Shown: positions 39,878-49,119 of the stretch, in pieces | How the letters are laid out: every line of letters starts with the position of its first letter | How positions within the stretch are numbered: the first letter of the stretch is position 1 | NCBI RefSeq assembly: GCF_036248275.1 | Contig: NZ_CP109181.1 | Location: 8,370,001 to 8,434,000, forward strand | Length of the DNA stretch: 64,000 nt | Source: Streptomyces sp. NBC_01716 | GTDB taxonomy: Bacteria > Actinomycetota > Actinomycetes > Streptomycetales > Streptomycetaceae | Direction: 5' to 3' | Program-made: the position numbers and the translations under genes | Notes under the pieces: model-generated | Seen by the model: only the letters and a program-made list of their open reading frames with translations | Told to the model about the DNA's origin: nothing | Database searches by the model: none

Positions 39878-40426
39878 ATGAGCCGCCCCCTTCTCTATCT
39901 CGACGTGGACGGCCCGTTGAACCCGTACGCCGCCAAGCCCCATCGGCGCCCGATGGGCTACACGACCCACCGGATGAAGCCCGAGGGCTGGATCGCCCAG
40001 CACCCGGGCATGCCGGCGGCGTACGTGAGGCCCCTGCGGGTCTGGCTCAACCCCGACCACGGGCGAAGGCTCAGGGAGCTCGCCGGACTGTACGACCTGG
40101 TGTGGGCCACCACGTGGGGGACAGAGGCGAACGAGTTCATCGGGCCCGTTCTCGGACTGCCCGAACTCCCGGCGGTGGACTGGCCGGTGAGGTACGAGGC
40201 GGCAGCGGAAGACACGTTCTGGAAGACGCGGGACCTCGTCGCGTACGCCGCCGGCCGGCCCTTCGCATGGGTCGACGACGAGTTGGGTGACGCCGACCGG
40301 GCCTACGTCGCCGGGCACCACGAGGGGTCCGCGCTCCTGCTTCACATCGACCCACGGCTCGGCCTGCTGGACCCCGACTTCCGGGCGCTCGACTCCTTCG
40401 CGCGCACGCTCGGGGGCCGGACTTGA
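39878..40426 (+). CDS. HAD-like phosphatase domain protein
   Basis: A 182-residue protein starting at ATG 39878 (GAGAGGACCCTTG). LLYLDVDGPLNPY (residues 6-18) is the HAD motif I with Asp nucleophile and Asp acid. LVWATTWGTEAN is motif II with its Thr, and AWVDDELGDADRAY is the motif IV acidic patch. The family groups with the HAD domain proteins placed by others among Swiss-army-knife RNA repair contexts, but many are free-standing in streptomycetes. There is no operon partner; a bidirectional terminator follows. The substrate is unknown. Confidence 0.8.
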   Translation: MSRPLLYLDVDGPLNPYAAKPHRRPMGYTTHRMKPEGWIAQHPGMPAAYVRPLRVWLNPDHGRRLRELAGLYDLVWATTWGTEANEFIGPVLGLPELPAVDWPVRYEAAAEDTFWKTRDLVAYAAGRPFAWVDDELGDADRAYVAGHHEGSALLLHIDPRLGLLDPDFRALDSFARTLGGRT

Positions 40427-40448
40427 CGGCTTCCCGGAAGCGGGAATC

Positions 40449-40475
40449 CTGCCGGGCCCCGACAGGGCCCGGCAG
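40449..40475. terminator. Bidirectional terminator
   Basis: CTGCCGGGCCC (40449-40459) pairs perfectly with GGGCCCGGCAG (40465-40475) between the convergent HAD and DUF5682 genes. Confidence 0.85.
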
Positions 40476-40499
40476 CGTCCCGCAGGCCGTCGGCCTCCG

Positions 40500-43310
40500 T
40501 CATGAGCCCGCCAGCAGCACCTCCAGCGCTGTGGCCGTGTCGGGGTGGCGGGCGGTGAGCACCGCGCCCGAGGGGACGACGGCCCTCTCCCACGTACCTC
40601 CGTAGCCCAGCAGATCCGCGACCGCGTCGCACGTCGCCGGGTACACGGCCAGCAGCGCGGCGCCGCTCGCGCCCCCGCCGCCGGCGCGGGCCGACAGGGG
40701 CGCGGCCCCCGCTTCCGTCGACTCCCGCCAGGGCGGCACCCATTCGTCCAGCGCCGCGAGCCGGCCGGGGAAGATCCGTCCTGCCTCCCGGATCAGCAGC
40801 GGAGCCAGATCGGCGCCGTCGGACCGCAGCGTGCCGATCAGGGTCGGCAGCCACGGCAGCAGCACCGGATCCGGCAGCCGCGCGAAGGCGTTGGACACCG
40901 CCTCCACGACGAAGTCCGCCAACTGCGGCACCGGCTCCAGCGCGTGCAGGAACCCGCTGAGATAGCGCGGATAGGCCGGCACCACCAGAGGGTTGCCCAG
41001 CAGCTCGTCGCACCGCGTACGCAACTCCCCCCGGGACAGCTGCCCGAGCTGCACCTGAGCCGCCCACAGCAGCGCCAGCTTGGCCGGCTCACGCGGATGC
41101 GACTGCGCGAACGCGAGCTCCAACTGCGTCCGGTCGCAGCCGAGGGACAGCGCCAGACTCTCCATGCTGAACAGGAAGCCCAGCGTCGCCGCGACCTGCC
41201 GGACGGTCGCGTCCTCGTCGGTGAACGCCGTCGGCAGCAGGGTGCAGTAGTGCGCGTAACCCGTCTTGACGAAGGACTCGATCCACGGCGGCAGCACCGG
41301 CTCGCTGGTCCGGTAGTACGCGAGCAGCCGGCGCACCCGGCGCAGCACCTCCGGCGCGCCGTCGACGCTCCGCTCGGTCGCCAGCACCTCCAGGGCGCGC
41401 GTGCCCAGTTCGTCGGCGAGGCGGCGGCTGCGCAGATACAGGGTCGCGTTCTCGACGGCCTCCAGGACCGCCGCCGTGGTCGCCTGCGGGTCGTACGCCC
41501 GGCGGCGCAGACGCTGCTCCAGAACCTGCTCGATGCTGACGCCCTCGTAACCGAGCTCGATCAGCGCCCGCTGGTGCGTGCCGAGCGCCAGGTCCCACGA
41601 CTCCTGGATGGGCTGCTCGCCGAGCCGCCGTTCGCCCATGATCGCCCGCGCGGCGCCCCACGGCAGCAGATGGCGCAGCATCCACAGCACGTCGGAGCAC
41701 CGCCCCAGCTCCGGGTTCGCGGCCATGTCCAGCAACGCCCGCTGCACACCGCGCTGTTGGAGCTTGAGATTCAGCGGCGCGAGCCGGTCGTGGACATCAC
41801 GCGCCAGCGGCGGCAGGGCGTCGTACCCGACCTGTCCTATCCGGTCGCCGCCCATCATGATCTCGACGATCCGGCGAACGTCGCGCCGGCCCGGCACCGA
41901 GTCCTTCTCGATGCAGGTGATCGCCGCGTCCTGGAAGTCGTACGGCGTCGGCCTGGCGCGGTCGCGCATACCTGCCAGCAGGATCGACGTCTCGAACACG
42001 GCGATGGCGTCGGCGGTGGAGGCGAGATAGCCGTTGCGGCGCGCCGCGCGCACGACCTCCACCGACCAGCCGAGCAACTCGGCCTCGTCCAGCGGATCGA
42101 GGACCGGCGCGCGCCGCAGGAACCCGGACAGCTTGTCCGACAGGCCGTCCTCGGCCTCCGGGACGGCCGGGACCGCGGCCTTGGCGGGCTTCGCCGCCTT
42201 CTTCGCCCCCGCCTGCCCCACGAGCCGGAACGGCTGGACCCGTGTGCGTTTGAGGTTCTTCGCCCACTGGGTCGCGGCGATGGACACCGAACCGGCGGCG
42301 AGGCCGAACTGCGCCTCGATCGCCGCGTGGCTGGAGGGAATCAGGCCGTGCTGCCACACGCTCGCACTCGGCGGGCCGATCTCGAAGGTGTCGGTGCCCT
42401 CGACGCCGAACTCCGCGACCCGGCTGGCCGCGTGGAACGCGCCGCAGACATAGAGACAGTCCCCGGGATCGGTGCCGGACGCGGCCAGATGCCCGCGCAT
42501 CCTGGTCCACATGTAGCGCTCGCGGTCCTCGTCCACCCGCACCCGGTCCGCGTCACCGGGCGCCAGCCGCCGGAAGAGGCTGCCGATCAGCAGCATGACC
42601 TGCCGGTAGGTGTCGTGGTCGCTGTCGCCGAGCGGCAGCTCGACGTACTGGTGCCACCACTCCGACCAGTGCCGCACCCGGCCGTGGCGCAGCAGATGCT
42701 CTTCCAGTTCGGCGAAGCGCGGGCGGAGATCCCCGATCTCCACGCCGACCGCGTCGCCGTGCAGCCCCGCCTCCTCCCCGGCCGGCGGTGTCTGCGGAGC
42801 TTCGGAATCCGCCGGCTCCGTCTTGGCCGTCTGCCACTGGAACACATGGTCCGAAGAGCGGTCGACGAGGACCAGCTCCACGCCGGGTGTGTCCAGCGCG
42901 TAGGCGATGGCCTGATACTCGGCCGACGCCTCCGTGATCGGAGCGACGACCGACAGCGGCGCCCACTCCGCCGGGAAGCCGTCGACCTCACTGGCGAACG
43001 CCTGCACCGCCACCGGGAGCCGGCAGTTGCGCAACTCCGACAGGAGCGGGGCCATGTCCTCGCACAGCTCCAGATAGACGACCTTCGGCCGCTTCTCCCG
43101 CAGCCGCCGCGCCATGGCGATCGCCGAGGCCGGCGAGTGGTGGCAGACGGGAAAGATCTCCAGCGGTTCGCGTACCGCGCGGTCGACGTCGTCGACGATG
43201 CCCAGGAGGATGCCCTCCAGCGCCTCCGGGCCGTCGGCCAGCGATGTCGCCGCCTCCTGCAACTGCGTCCGCAGCGCCTCGAAGGCCGCTCCTTCCCGCA
43301 CGGGGCTCAT
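40500..43310 (-). CDS. DUF5682-family protein (YehM-like) of the MoxR-VWA system
   Basis: A 936-residue cytoplasmic protein and the last gene of the five-gene operon; it overlaps the AAA+ gene by 4 bases (ATGA). The first about 350 residues carry the family core: an FPVCHHSPASA motif at about residue 55 with paired His, VVYLELCEDM, and a CLYVCGAFHAASR segment near residue 290, which look like a metal or nucleotide site. The remaining part is alpha-helical with repeats. E. coli YehM belongs to the same family and sits next to a MoxR ATPase, VWA and SWIM genes. No biochemical function is known. It is probably a client, adaptor or effector of the ATPase. Confidence 0.8.
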   Translation of the reverse strand: MSPVREGAAFEALRTQLQEAATSLADGPEALEGILLGIVDDVDRAVREPLEIFPVCHHSPASAIAMARRLREKRPKVVYLELCEDMAPLLSELRNCRLPVAVQAFASEVDGFPAEWAPLSVVAPITEASAEYQAIAYALDTPGVELVLVDRSSDHVFQWQTAKTEPADSEAPQTPPAGEEAGLHGDAVGVEIGDLRPRFAELEEHLLRHGRVRHWSEWWHQYVELPLGDSDHDTYRQVMLLIGSLFRRLAPGDADRVRVDEDRERYMWTRMRGHLAASGTDPGDCLYVCGAFHAASRVAEFGVEGTDTFEIGPPSASVWQHGLIPSSHAAIEAQFGLAAGSVSIAATQWAKNLKRTRVQPFRLVGQAGAKKAAKPAKAAVPAVPEAEDGLSDKLSGFLRRAPVLDPLDEAELLGWSVEVVRAARRNGYLASTADAIAVFETSILLAGMRDRARPTPYDFQDAAITCIEKDSVPGRRDVRRIVEIMMGGDRIGQVGYDALPPLARDVHDRLAPLNLKLQQRGVQRALLDMAANPELGRCSDVLWMLRHLLPWGAARAIMGERRLGEQPIQESWDLALGTHQRALIELGYEGVSIEQVLEQRLRRRAYDPQATTAAVLEAVENATLYLRSRRLADELGTRALEVLATERSVDGAPEVLRRVRRLLAYYRTSEPVLPPWIESFVKTGYAHYCTLLPTAFTDEDATVRQVAATLGFLFSMESLALSLGCDRTQLELAFAQSHPREPAKLALLWAAQVQLGQLSRGELRTRCDELLGNPLVVPAYPRYLSGFLHALEPVPQLADFVVEAVSNAFARLPDPVLLPWLPTLIGTLRSDGADLAPLLIREAGRIFPGRLAALDEWVPPWRESTEAGAAPLSARAGGGGASGAALLAVYPATCDAVADLLGYGGTWERAVVPSGAVLTARHPDTATALEVLLAGS

Positions 43311-44419
43311 GAGAGAGTGGCGATCGCGTCCCGACCGCCCTCCAGGAACTCCGGCCAGGACCCGCCCTTTTCCTTGCTGCGCGGCTCCACGACACCGTGC
43401 AGGTACTTGTTGAGGATGGCCAGGTCCTCCGGCTCGCGCCGCGCCAGCGATCCCACGAGCGAGGAGGCGAGGGCACGCGCGGTCAGCTCGCGCTCGCCGA
43501 AGAAGTTGCTGTGCAGGATCGCGTCCTCCAGTACGCCGATCTGCTCGGCACTCGACAGCGCCGACTCCAGCTTCTCGTCGTCGCTGCCCGCGGCGGCCGC
43601 GGAGGCGCGCAGATCGGCGAAGCTCTGGAGCAGCACGTCCAGCAGGGTGGGCGGCACGTCCAGCTCGATCCGGTGACGGCGCAGCAGTTCCTCCGTACGG
43701 AAGCGGACGATCTCCGCCTCGCTCTTCCTGTTCGTCACCACCGGGATACGGACGAAGTTGAACCGGCGCTTGAGCGCCGACGACAGGTCGTTGACGCCCC
43801 TGTCGCGGCTGTTGGCGGTGGCGATGACCGAGAATCCGGGCTTGGCGAAGACGATGCTGTCGCTGTCCAGCTCGGGCACCGAGATGTACTTCTCCGACAG
43901 GATCGAGATCAGGGCGTCCTGGACGTCGCTCGTGGAACGGGTGAGCTCCTCGAACCGGCCGATCGCGCCCGTCTCCATCGCGGTCATGATCGGCGAGGGG
44001 ATCATCGACTCACGGGACTGGCCCTTGGCGATCACCATCGACACGTTCCACGAATACTTGATGTGGTCCTCGGTGGTGCCGGCCGTGCCCTGCACCACCA
44101 GGGTCGAGCTGCGGCAGACGGCGGCGGCCAGCAGCTCGGCCAGCCAGCTCTTCCCCGTTCCCGGATCACCGATCAGCAGCAGCCCGCGGTCCGACGCCAG
44201 CGTGACGACGGCGCGCTCGACCAGACTGCGGTCACCGAACCACTTCTGCGGGATCTCCCGGTCGAGACCGTCGGAGCGCTCGGACCCCAGGATGAACAGA
44301 CGGACCATCTTCGGCGAAAGGCGCCAGGAGAACGGCTTGGGACCGTCGTCGACCGACTCCAGCCAGTCCAGCTCCTCGGCGTACTTGATCTCGGCGGGAG
44401 CGCGCAACAGGTCAGACAT
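43307..44419 (-). CDS. MoxR-type AAA+ ATPase (YehL-like)
   Basis: A 370-residue AAA+ protein. Walker A is GDPGTGKS (84-91), Walker B-like GAIGRFEELTRS (about 151-162) shows an FEE in place of DE, sensor 1 is TANSRDRG (201-208) and the arginine finger region is ALKRRF (215-220). MoxR ATPases work with VWA proteins as chaperones that insert metals or remodel complexes (for example RavA-ViaA and the chelatase BchI-BchD). The gene lies 12 bases after the VWA gene, with an AAAGG site, and is coupled to DUF5682 downstream. Confidence 0.9.
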   Translation of the reverse strand: MSDLLRAPAEIKYAEELDWLESVDDGPKPFSWRLSPKMVRLFILGSERSDGLDREIPQKWFGDRSLVERAVVTLASDRGLLLIGDPGTGKSWLAELLAAAVCRSSTLVVQGTAGTTEDHIKYSWNVSMVIAKGQSRESMIPSPIMTAMETGAIGRFEELTRSTSDVQDALISILSEKYISVPELDSDSIVFAKPGFSVIATANSRDRGVNDLSSALKRRFNFVRIPVVTNRKSEAEIVRFRTEELLRRHRIELDVPPTLLDVLLQSFADLRASAAAAGSDDEKLESALSSAEQIGVLEDAILHSNFFGERELTARALASSLVGSLARREPEDLAILNKYLHGVVEPRSKEKGGSWPEFLEGGRDAIATLS

Positions 44420-44431
44420 GGCAGGGCCTTT

Positions 44432-45880
44432 CTAAGCGAGAAACGTCTTGAGCTCGTGGACGAGCTTGCGTATGTGACCGGAGATCACCGGCGTGCCGAG
44501 CGCCTTGAAGCGCTCCCGGAACCAGGGATTGACCTCCTGGCGGCCCGAACTGGTCACCGAGCCGACCGGAATGAACTTCACCCCGGACCGATGGACCGCC
44601 TCGATGCCCTCGAACAACGGCTGGGAGCGGTCGAATTCGTAGAAGTCCGAGATCCACACCATGACGGTGTCGCGGGGATCGGTGATCTTCGGGAGCGCCA
44701 TCGCCATCGCGACGGGACCGTCGTTGCCGCCGCCGAGTTTGGTGCGCAGCAGCATCTCGAACGGGTCCTTCACCCAGGGAGTCAGATCGATCGCCCGGGT
44801 GTCGTACGCGATCAGATGGACGTCCACCTTCGGCAGCCCGGCGAAGATCGACGCCAGAATCGTGCAGTTGACCATCGAGTCCGTCATGGAACCCGACTGG
44901 TCGACCACCACGATCAGCCGCTGGGGCGTCGTCTTCCGCGCGGTGTGGCGGTAGAAGAGGCGGTCGACATAGAGCCGTTCCTCCTCGGGGCTCCAGTTGG
45001 TCAGGTTCTTCCAGATCGTGCGGTCCAGGTCGAGGTTGCGGAACACCCGCTTGGGCGGCACCGAGCGGTCCAGAGCGCCGGCCGAGGCCTTCTCCACCTG
45101 CGTACGCAGCACCTCGGCGACCTCGTCGACGAAGCGCCTGATGAGGGCCTTCGCGTTGGCCAGTGCCACGCCGGACAGATTGTCCTTGTCGCGCAGCAAC
45201 TGCTCGATCAGCGACATGCTCGGGGTGAGCCGCGCGGCGAGCTCCGGGTCGGCGAGCACCTCACGCAGGCGCATCCGCCTGACCAAGTCCGCCTCGATGG
45301 CGCCCAGTTCGGGACCGATCGTCGGAATCAGCCGGCTCAGGTCGGGTGTCGTACCACCGCCGGTGCCGTACGGGCTTTCGCCGCGTCCTTCGCCGCCCTG
45401 GGCGGGGCGGCCTCCGCGCAGCGCACCGGGCTCACAGCCCAGGGCACGCTCCAGCCAGCCCGCGTCGGACTGCCACCGCGAGAGCTGGTCGGCGGTGACC
45501 GTGCCCGAGCCGGTGGCGTAGATGTTCAGCAGCACCTTCGACACCAGCGCCGCGCGCCGTACCTCGGCGGCCCGGTCGCGTCGCTCGTCGTCGCTGGCGC
45601 CCTCGCTGTCGTCGTCGCCGGGTTCCGCGGTGGCGTCGGTGCCTGGCACCATCAGACCGTCGAACTCGGCGGCCAGTTCGGGGTGGCGCTGTACGGTCGA
45701 GCCCACCGAGACCTTCGGGTCCAGCAACGCCGACGGCAGCCCGATGTCCTCGACGACGGCGAGGCTCGCCGACTCCAGCGCCGCCTGCTCCTCGGGGTCG
45801 AAGAGGTTGGCGAGGAGACGCCAGTAGAGGACCTGGCGGCGGTTGTCGTGCGAACTCACCTCGATGTTGTCTCCGGTCAT
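44432..45880 (-). CDS. VWA (von Willebrand A) domain protein of the MoxR system (YehP-like)
   Basis: A 482-residue protein. ATG 45880 overlaps the upstream stop by 4 bases. The N-terminal 290 residues are helical, with a low-complexity acidic stretch (about 80-105) and a Gly-rich loop (about 150-170). The VWA domain (about 315-480) shows an intact MIDAS start: VVVDQSGSMTDS with D327, S329 and S331, then a distal Thr/Asp pair and VWISDFYEFD. Such proteins bind Mg-dependent partners and act with MoxR ATPases. Position and composition match YehP. Confidence 0.88.
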   Translation of the reverse strand: MTGDNIEVSSHDNRRQVLYWRLLANLFDPEEQAALESASLAVVEDIGLPSALLDPKVSVGSTVQRHPELAAEFDGLMVPGTDATAEPGDDDSEGASDDERRDRAAEVRRAALVSKVLLNIYATGSGTVTADQLSRWQSDAGWLERALGCEPGALRGGRPAQGGEGRGESPYGTGGGTTPDLSRLIPTIGPELGAIEADLVRRMRLREVLADPELAARLTPSMSLIEQLLRDKDNLSGVALANAKALIRRFVDEVAEVLRTQVEKASAGALDRSVPPKRVFRNLDLDRTIWKNLTNWSPEEERLYVDRLFYRHTARKTTPQRLIVVVDQSGSMTDSMVNCTILASIFAGLPKVDVHLIAYDTRAIDLTPWVKDPFEMLLRTKLGGGNDGPVAMAMALPKITDPRDTVMVWISDFYEFDRSQPLFEGIEAVHRSGVKFIPVGSVTSSGRQEVNPWFRERFKALGTPVISGHIRKLVHELKTFLA

Positions 45881-47277
45881 TTCCGCAACAGCCTTCCTGC
45901 CCGCTCGCGCAGCACCGCCCCCGCGTCGGTGGCGGCCTTCTCGGCCCTGGCACCGGCCTTGTCGGCCGTGCCGCCCGCCCAGGCCCCGGCGTGGACCGCG
46001 ACGGGCTTCTTCCGCACGGTGGTCTCGACGGCGAGCGGCTGGACGACGAACACCCCGGCGTCCCAGCGGAGCAGCCCGACGCACGCCTGCGACGCGGCGA
46101 CGGCCTCGGGGGTGAGCGGTCCGGCCGTCGGAATACGGTCGGTGTCCACGGCCAGGCGATGTCCCGCGACGGTGAACGTCAGCCCGTCGTCGTCCTGTTG
46201 GGTGCTGTAGCCCTCAAGGAAGACCGGTGCCGCGATCCGCGCGGGATGCCGGTCCAGGGGTGCGGTCGCGGAGGCCGTGGCGGTGGACAGCGCGACGCGG
46301 GCGGTGGCGAAGGGGTCGGCGGGCGTGACCGCGCGTGCCCGCGTGTCGCTCCAGAGCAGGTCGCCCTCGGAGGTGACCGGCATGTCGGTGATATCCATCG
46401 AGCGGCTCTCGCTCACGGCCGCCAGGAGCGACAGGTGCGGTCGCAGCAGCTGCCACAGCCCGGCACCGACGACCGTGTCCGGCTTCGGGACCGAGACATT
46501 CGCGCGCACCAGGCGCGACGCGGCACCGTCGGCGGGCTCGAACACCGCGTGGACCTGGGCCTGCACGGCGGTCGCGTGCTCCTGCACGTCGACACCCAGA
46601 GGCAGGAGCCTTCCGGTGGCCGTACCGGTCACGGGAACACCGCCCGCGCCGGGCACCGTCAGCACCATCGCCCGCGACCACAGGTCGGCCCAGCGGCGCA
46701 CCGGCACGCGATCCAGCGCGGAGCCCGGACAAGAGGCGGCGAGTTCGGCGGCGAAGCCGTCGAGAACCGTCGCGAGGCGGCGCAGGTCCGGATCCGGCAG
46801 CATCGCGGAGACGACGGTCGCCGCCCCGGAGACCACGTCGTGATCGATGCCCTTCCAGCCGCAGCGCGCCAGATCGGCCAGCCAGGAACGGGCGGCGGCA
46901 AGCAGGTTCGCCGCCTGCCGCGCGGCCGGCTCCGGGACGGTCTCCGCGGTGCTCTCCCCGGCGCGGGACCGGCCGGTCGCCTCCTCGACGCGTTCCGCCA
47001 GCGCGTCGTGGACGGAGCCGACGAGGGCGGTGCGTGCGGCGGCGAGCGCCATGAAGTGGTCCTCGCCGGCGGCACCGGCCGCCGCCTTCTCGGCCGCCTC
47101 GGCGACTCTGCCGGCCAACGGCGTCCCCGCGACGGCGTTGGCCAGCTCAGCCAGACCGGCGGCCCGGACGGCGTGGGGGCGGAGCAGCCCGACGACCAGA
47201 GCCCGGTCGAAGGCGTCGACAGCCGCGAGGGCCTCGTCCAGCCCCGCGACGGTCTCGGTGAGCAGGTCGACGCGCAT
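45877..47277 (-). CDS. Uncharacterised protein of the SWIM/VWA/MoxR system
   Basis: A 466-residue protein without a recognisable domain. The N-terminal third is almost entirely helical and Ala-rich (AGLDEALAAVDAFDRALVVGLL, then repeated helices). The C-terminal half has alternating strands (LPLGVDVQEHATAVQAQVHAVFE, DGLTFTVAGHRLAVDTDRI) and ends in a basic helical tail. ATG 47277 shares its last base with the upstream SWIM gene stop (TGATG), and its own stop overlaps the VWA start. With the 167-residue SWIM protein it totals about 633 residues, close to the size I remember for single-chain E. coli YehQ, so the two may be a split version of that protein. Confidence 0.6.
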   Translation of the reverse strand: MRVDLLTETVAGLDEALAAVDAFDRALVVGLLRPHAVRAAGLAELANAVAGTPLAGRVAEAAEKAAAGAAGEDHFMALAAARTALVGSVHDALAERVEEATGRSRAGESTAETVPEPAARQAANLLAAARSWLADLARCGWKGIDHDVVSGAATVVSAMLPDPDLRRLATVLDGFAAELAASCPGSALDRVPVRRWADLWSRAMVLTVPGAGGVPVTGTATGRLLPLGVDVQEHATAVQAQVHAVFEPADGAASRLVRANVSVPKPDTVVGAGLWQLLRPHLSLLAAVSESRSMDITDMPVTSEGDLLWSDTRARAVTPADPFATARVALSTATASATAPLDRHPARIAAPVFLEGYSTQQDDDGLTFTVAGHRLAVDTDRIPTAGPLTPEAVAASQACVGLLRWDAGVFVVQPLAVETTVRKKPVAVHAGAWAGGTADKAGARAEKAATDAGAVLRERAGRLLRK

Positions 47278-47780
47278 CACGCCACCGCCCTGGTGGGCGG
47301 GAACCACTGCATCTCCGGCAACGGCGCGGTGGTCGGGGCGAGTTCCAGATACGCCAGGTGCCGCAGGAACCGGCTGAAGACGGAAGCGGCTGCCTCGTTG
47401 CCTCCTTGCGGCGGATGGGTGGCGATCATGGCCATGGCGAGGGCGTCTCCGCTCGTCCTCTCGACCTCGGCGTCGAGCCGGAGATAACGGGCGACGCGCT
47501 CGGTGCCGTACTGGAGCGCCGCCTCGCCGACCAGGGTCCGGATGTGTTTGCAGAACCCACCGCGCGCGCCACCACAGGGGCGGTTGTTGTTGGTGCTGCA
47601 CGCGAACGCGTACGTACCGGCCGCGACCGACGAGACGTAGACCCGCTCGATGTCCGACCCACTGGACACCACACCCTGCACACGTCCGTCGGCCAGCTCG
47701 ACGAACGGGACCTTGGCGAGCTTGCGCGGCCGCGCGGGTGGCACCACCCGTGCCGTGCTCGACCTCTCCCAATCCGACAC
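47277..47780 (-). CDS. SWIM zinc-finger protein (YehQ-like N-terminal part)
   Basis: A 167-residue protein, first gene of the operon, starting at GTG 47780 behind AAAGGAGATG. The SWIM-like cluster is C61, C69, C77 and H79 in FACSTNNNRPCGGARGGFCKHI (split here between residues 59 and 80; the first Cys pair is 8 apart instead of the usual CxC). SWIM fingers bind nucleic acid or protein partners. The rest is helical. Being co-translated with the next gene, it probably forms a complex with it. Confidence 0.75.
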   Translation of the reverse strand: MSDWERSSTARVVPPARPRKLAKVPFVELADGRVQGVVSSGSDIERVYVSSVAAGTYAFACSTNNNRPCGGARGGFCKHIRTLVGEAALQYGTERVARYLRLDAEVERTSGDALAMAMIATHPPQGGNEAAASVFSRFLRHLAYLELAPTTAPLPEMQWFPPTRAVA

Positions 47781-47923
47781 CGCACCATCTCCTTTTTCGC
47801 AGGGGGGACTTGGGCGCCGCCAGAACGGCGGAACACGAATCAACCTACTGGCGACCACTGACAACGGTGATCACGTGTCCACAGGGAGGATCGGGACGGC
47901 CGGAGCGGCTGACAGCGTCTCCG

Positions 47924-47952
47924 GGGCGGTGGCCGCACACCGGCCGCCGCCC
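47924..47952 (-). terminator. Terminator after the AraC-type regulator gene
   Basis: GGGCGGTGGCCG (47924-47935) and CGGCCGCCGCCC (47941-47952) pair at 11 of 12 positions around a 5-base loop, just past the minus-strand stop at 47964. Confidence 0.6.
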
Positions 47953-47963
47953 GGGCCGACACG

Positions 47964-48947
47964 TCAACGACTGTGCTGACGGCTCCGGGTGTGCAGCTTC
48001 CGGTAGCCGGTCGGGGTCACGCCCACTTCCCGCCGGAAGATGCTCCGAAAATTCGCGGCCGTGCCGAAACCCGTCGCGCCGGCGATCCTCTCCACCGACC
48101 AGTCGGACTCCTCAAGGAGCCGTCGCGCACCGGTCAGCCTCTGCAGTGCGACCCAGTGCATGGGAGGCATGCCTGTCTCATGTGCGAAACGGCGGATGAA
48201 GGTTCTGCGCGAAAGCAGACTGCGGTCCGCCATCTGCTGGACCGTGATCGGCGAACCGATGTTCCTGATCACCCAGTCCCGTGTCGCACGCAGATCGTCG
48301 CGAGAAGGGCTGATCGTGTCCGCGTACTGCGGCTCGTTCGCGGTACGGGCGGGAGTGGCGACCACATCCTTCGCCACCTCGTCGGCGGCGGCGACACCGA
48401 AGTCGGTCTGGACGACATGAAGACACACATCAAGTCCCGCGCCCGCGCCGGCGGACGTCAGAATCGCCCCGTCCTCCACGAACAACCGATTCTCGACGAC
48501 ATCGACCCCGGGGTGCGTCGTCCGAAGAAGATCGGTATATTTCCAATAAGTCGTCGCTGTTTTTCCGCTCAGCGTCCCGGTGGCCGCCAGCGCGAAAACC
48601 CCGGTACAGACGGCGACGATACGCGCACCTCGCTCGACGGAAGCGCGCAGTGCCTTGAGATAGCTTTCCGGGATCGGGCGATGCGGGTCCTCATAGCCGG
48701 GAATCAAGACAATATCGGCGCGCTCCATATCGGCCAGCGAGTGGGTCGGCCTGATGTCGGCGGCGACATCGACGTACGGCGAGCTTTCGCCCGAAGCGTC
48801 GGCGGATTCGAAGTCGTCTTCTCCGCACACGATCACCTGATAGCCGGCGTGCTGACCGAAGACATGCGCCGGAATACTGACGTCCAGCGCATACAGTCGC
48901 GGTACCGCAAGGATGGCGACAACTATCTTGGCATCTCCGGACAGCAA
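47964..48947 (-). CDS. GlxA/FtrA-type AraC-family regulator
   Basis: A 327-residue protein (TTG 48947 with AGGGGAG upstream is preferred; a GTG at 48974 lacks a site). The N-terminal about 190 residues form a DJ-1/PfpI-like glutamine-amidotransferase fold: VPRLYALDVSIPAHVFG, VLIPGYEDP, and the nucleophile elbow VAVCTGVFALAATG with Cys. The C-terminal double AraC helix-turn-helix is at about 225-320 (ITVQQMADRSLLSRRTFIRRF and RIAGATGFGTAANFRSIFRREVGVTP, each shortened by the turn). Relatives respond to small nitrogen compounds. The divergent RidA gene is a natural target. Confidence 0.85.
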   Translation of the reverse strand: MLSGDAKIVVAILAVPRLYALDVSIPAHVFGQHAGYQVIVCGEDDFESADASGESSPYVDVAADIRPTHSLADMERADIVLIPGYEDPHRPIPESYLKALRASVERGARIVAVCTGVFALAATGTLSGKTATTYWKYTDLLRTTHPGVDVVENRLFVEDGAILTSAGAGAGLDVCLHVVQTDFGVAAADEVAKDVVATPARTANEPQYADTISPSRDDLRATRDWVIRNIGSPITVQQMADRSLLSRRTFIRRFAHETGMPPMHWVALQRLTGARRLLEESDWSVERIAGATGFGTAANFRSIFRREVGVTPTGYRKLHTRSRQHSR

Positions 48948-49119
48948 TTGCTCTCCCCTGTCTCCGCGTTCCACGCCCAGGGTAGCCCACGCGCGAGGCG
49001 ATCAGCCCTGGCGCCCGCCCGGCACGATCCTTGCTGTAAGTGGCACGACCAGGTCTGGCCCGCCCCCACCGCTGCCAATACCGTTCTGAAGGAACTCGCC
49101 ATTTGATGATCGGAGCGCC

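Noticed and set aside
45881..46084. Upstream extension of the VWA protein
   Set aside because: It overlaps the 466-residue gene in another frame and has no coding bias; ATGA coupling at 45877-45880 marks the real start.
40545..46210. Very long plus-strand frames (40545-43676 and 43397-46210)
   Set aside because: Opposite strand of the DUF5682, AAA+ and VWA genes; no domain in the translations.
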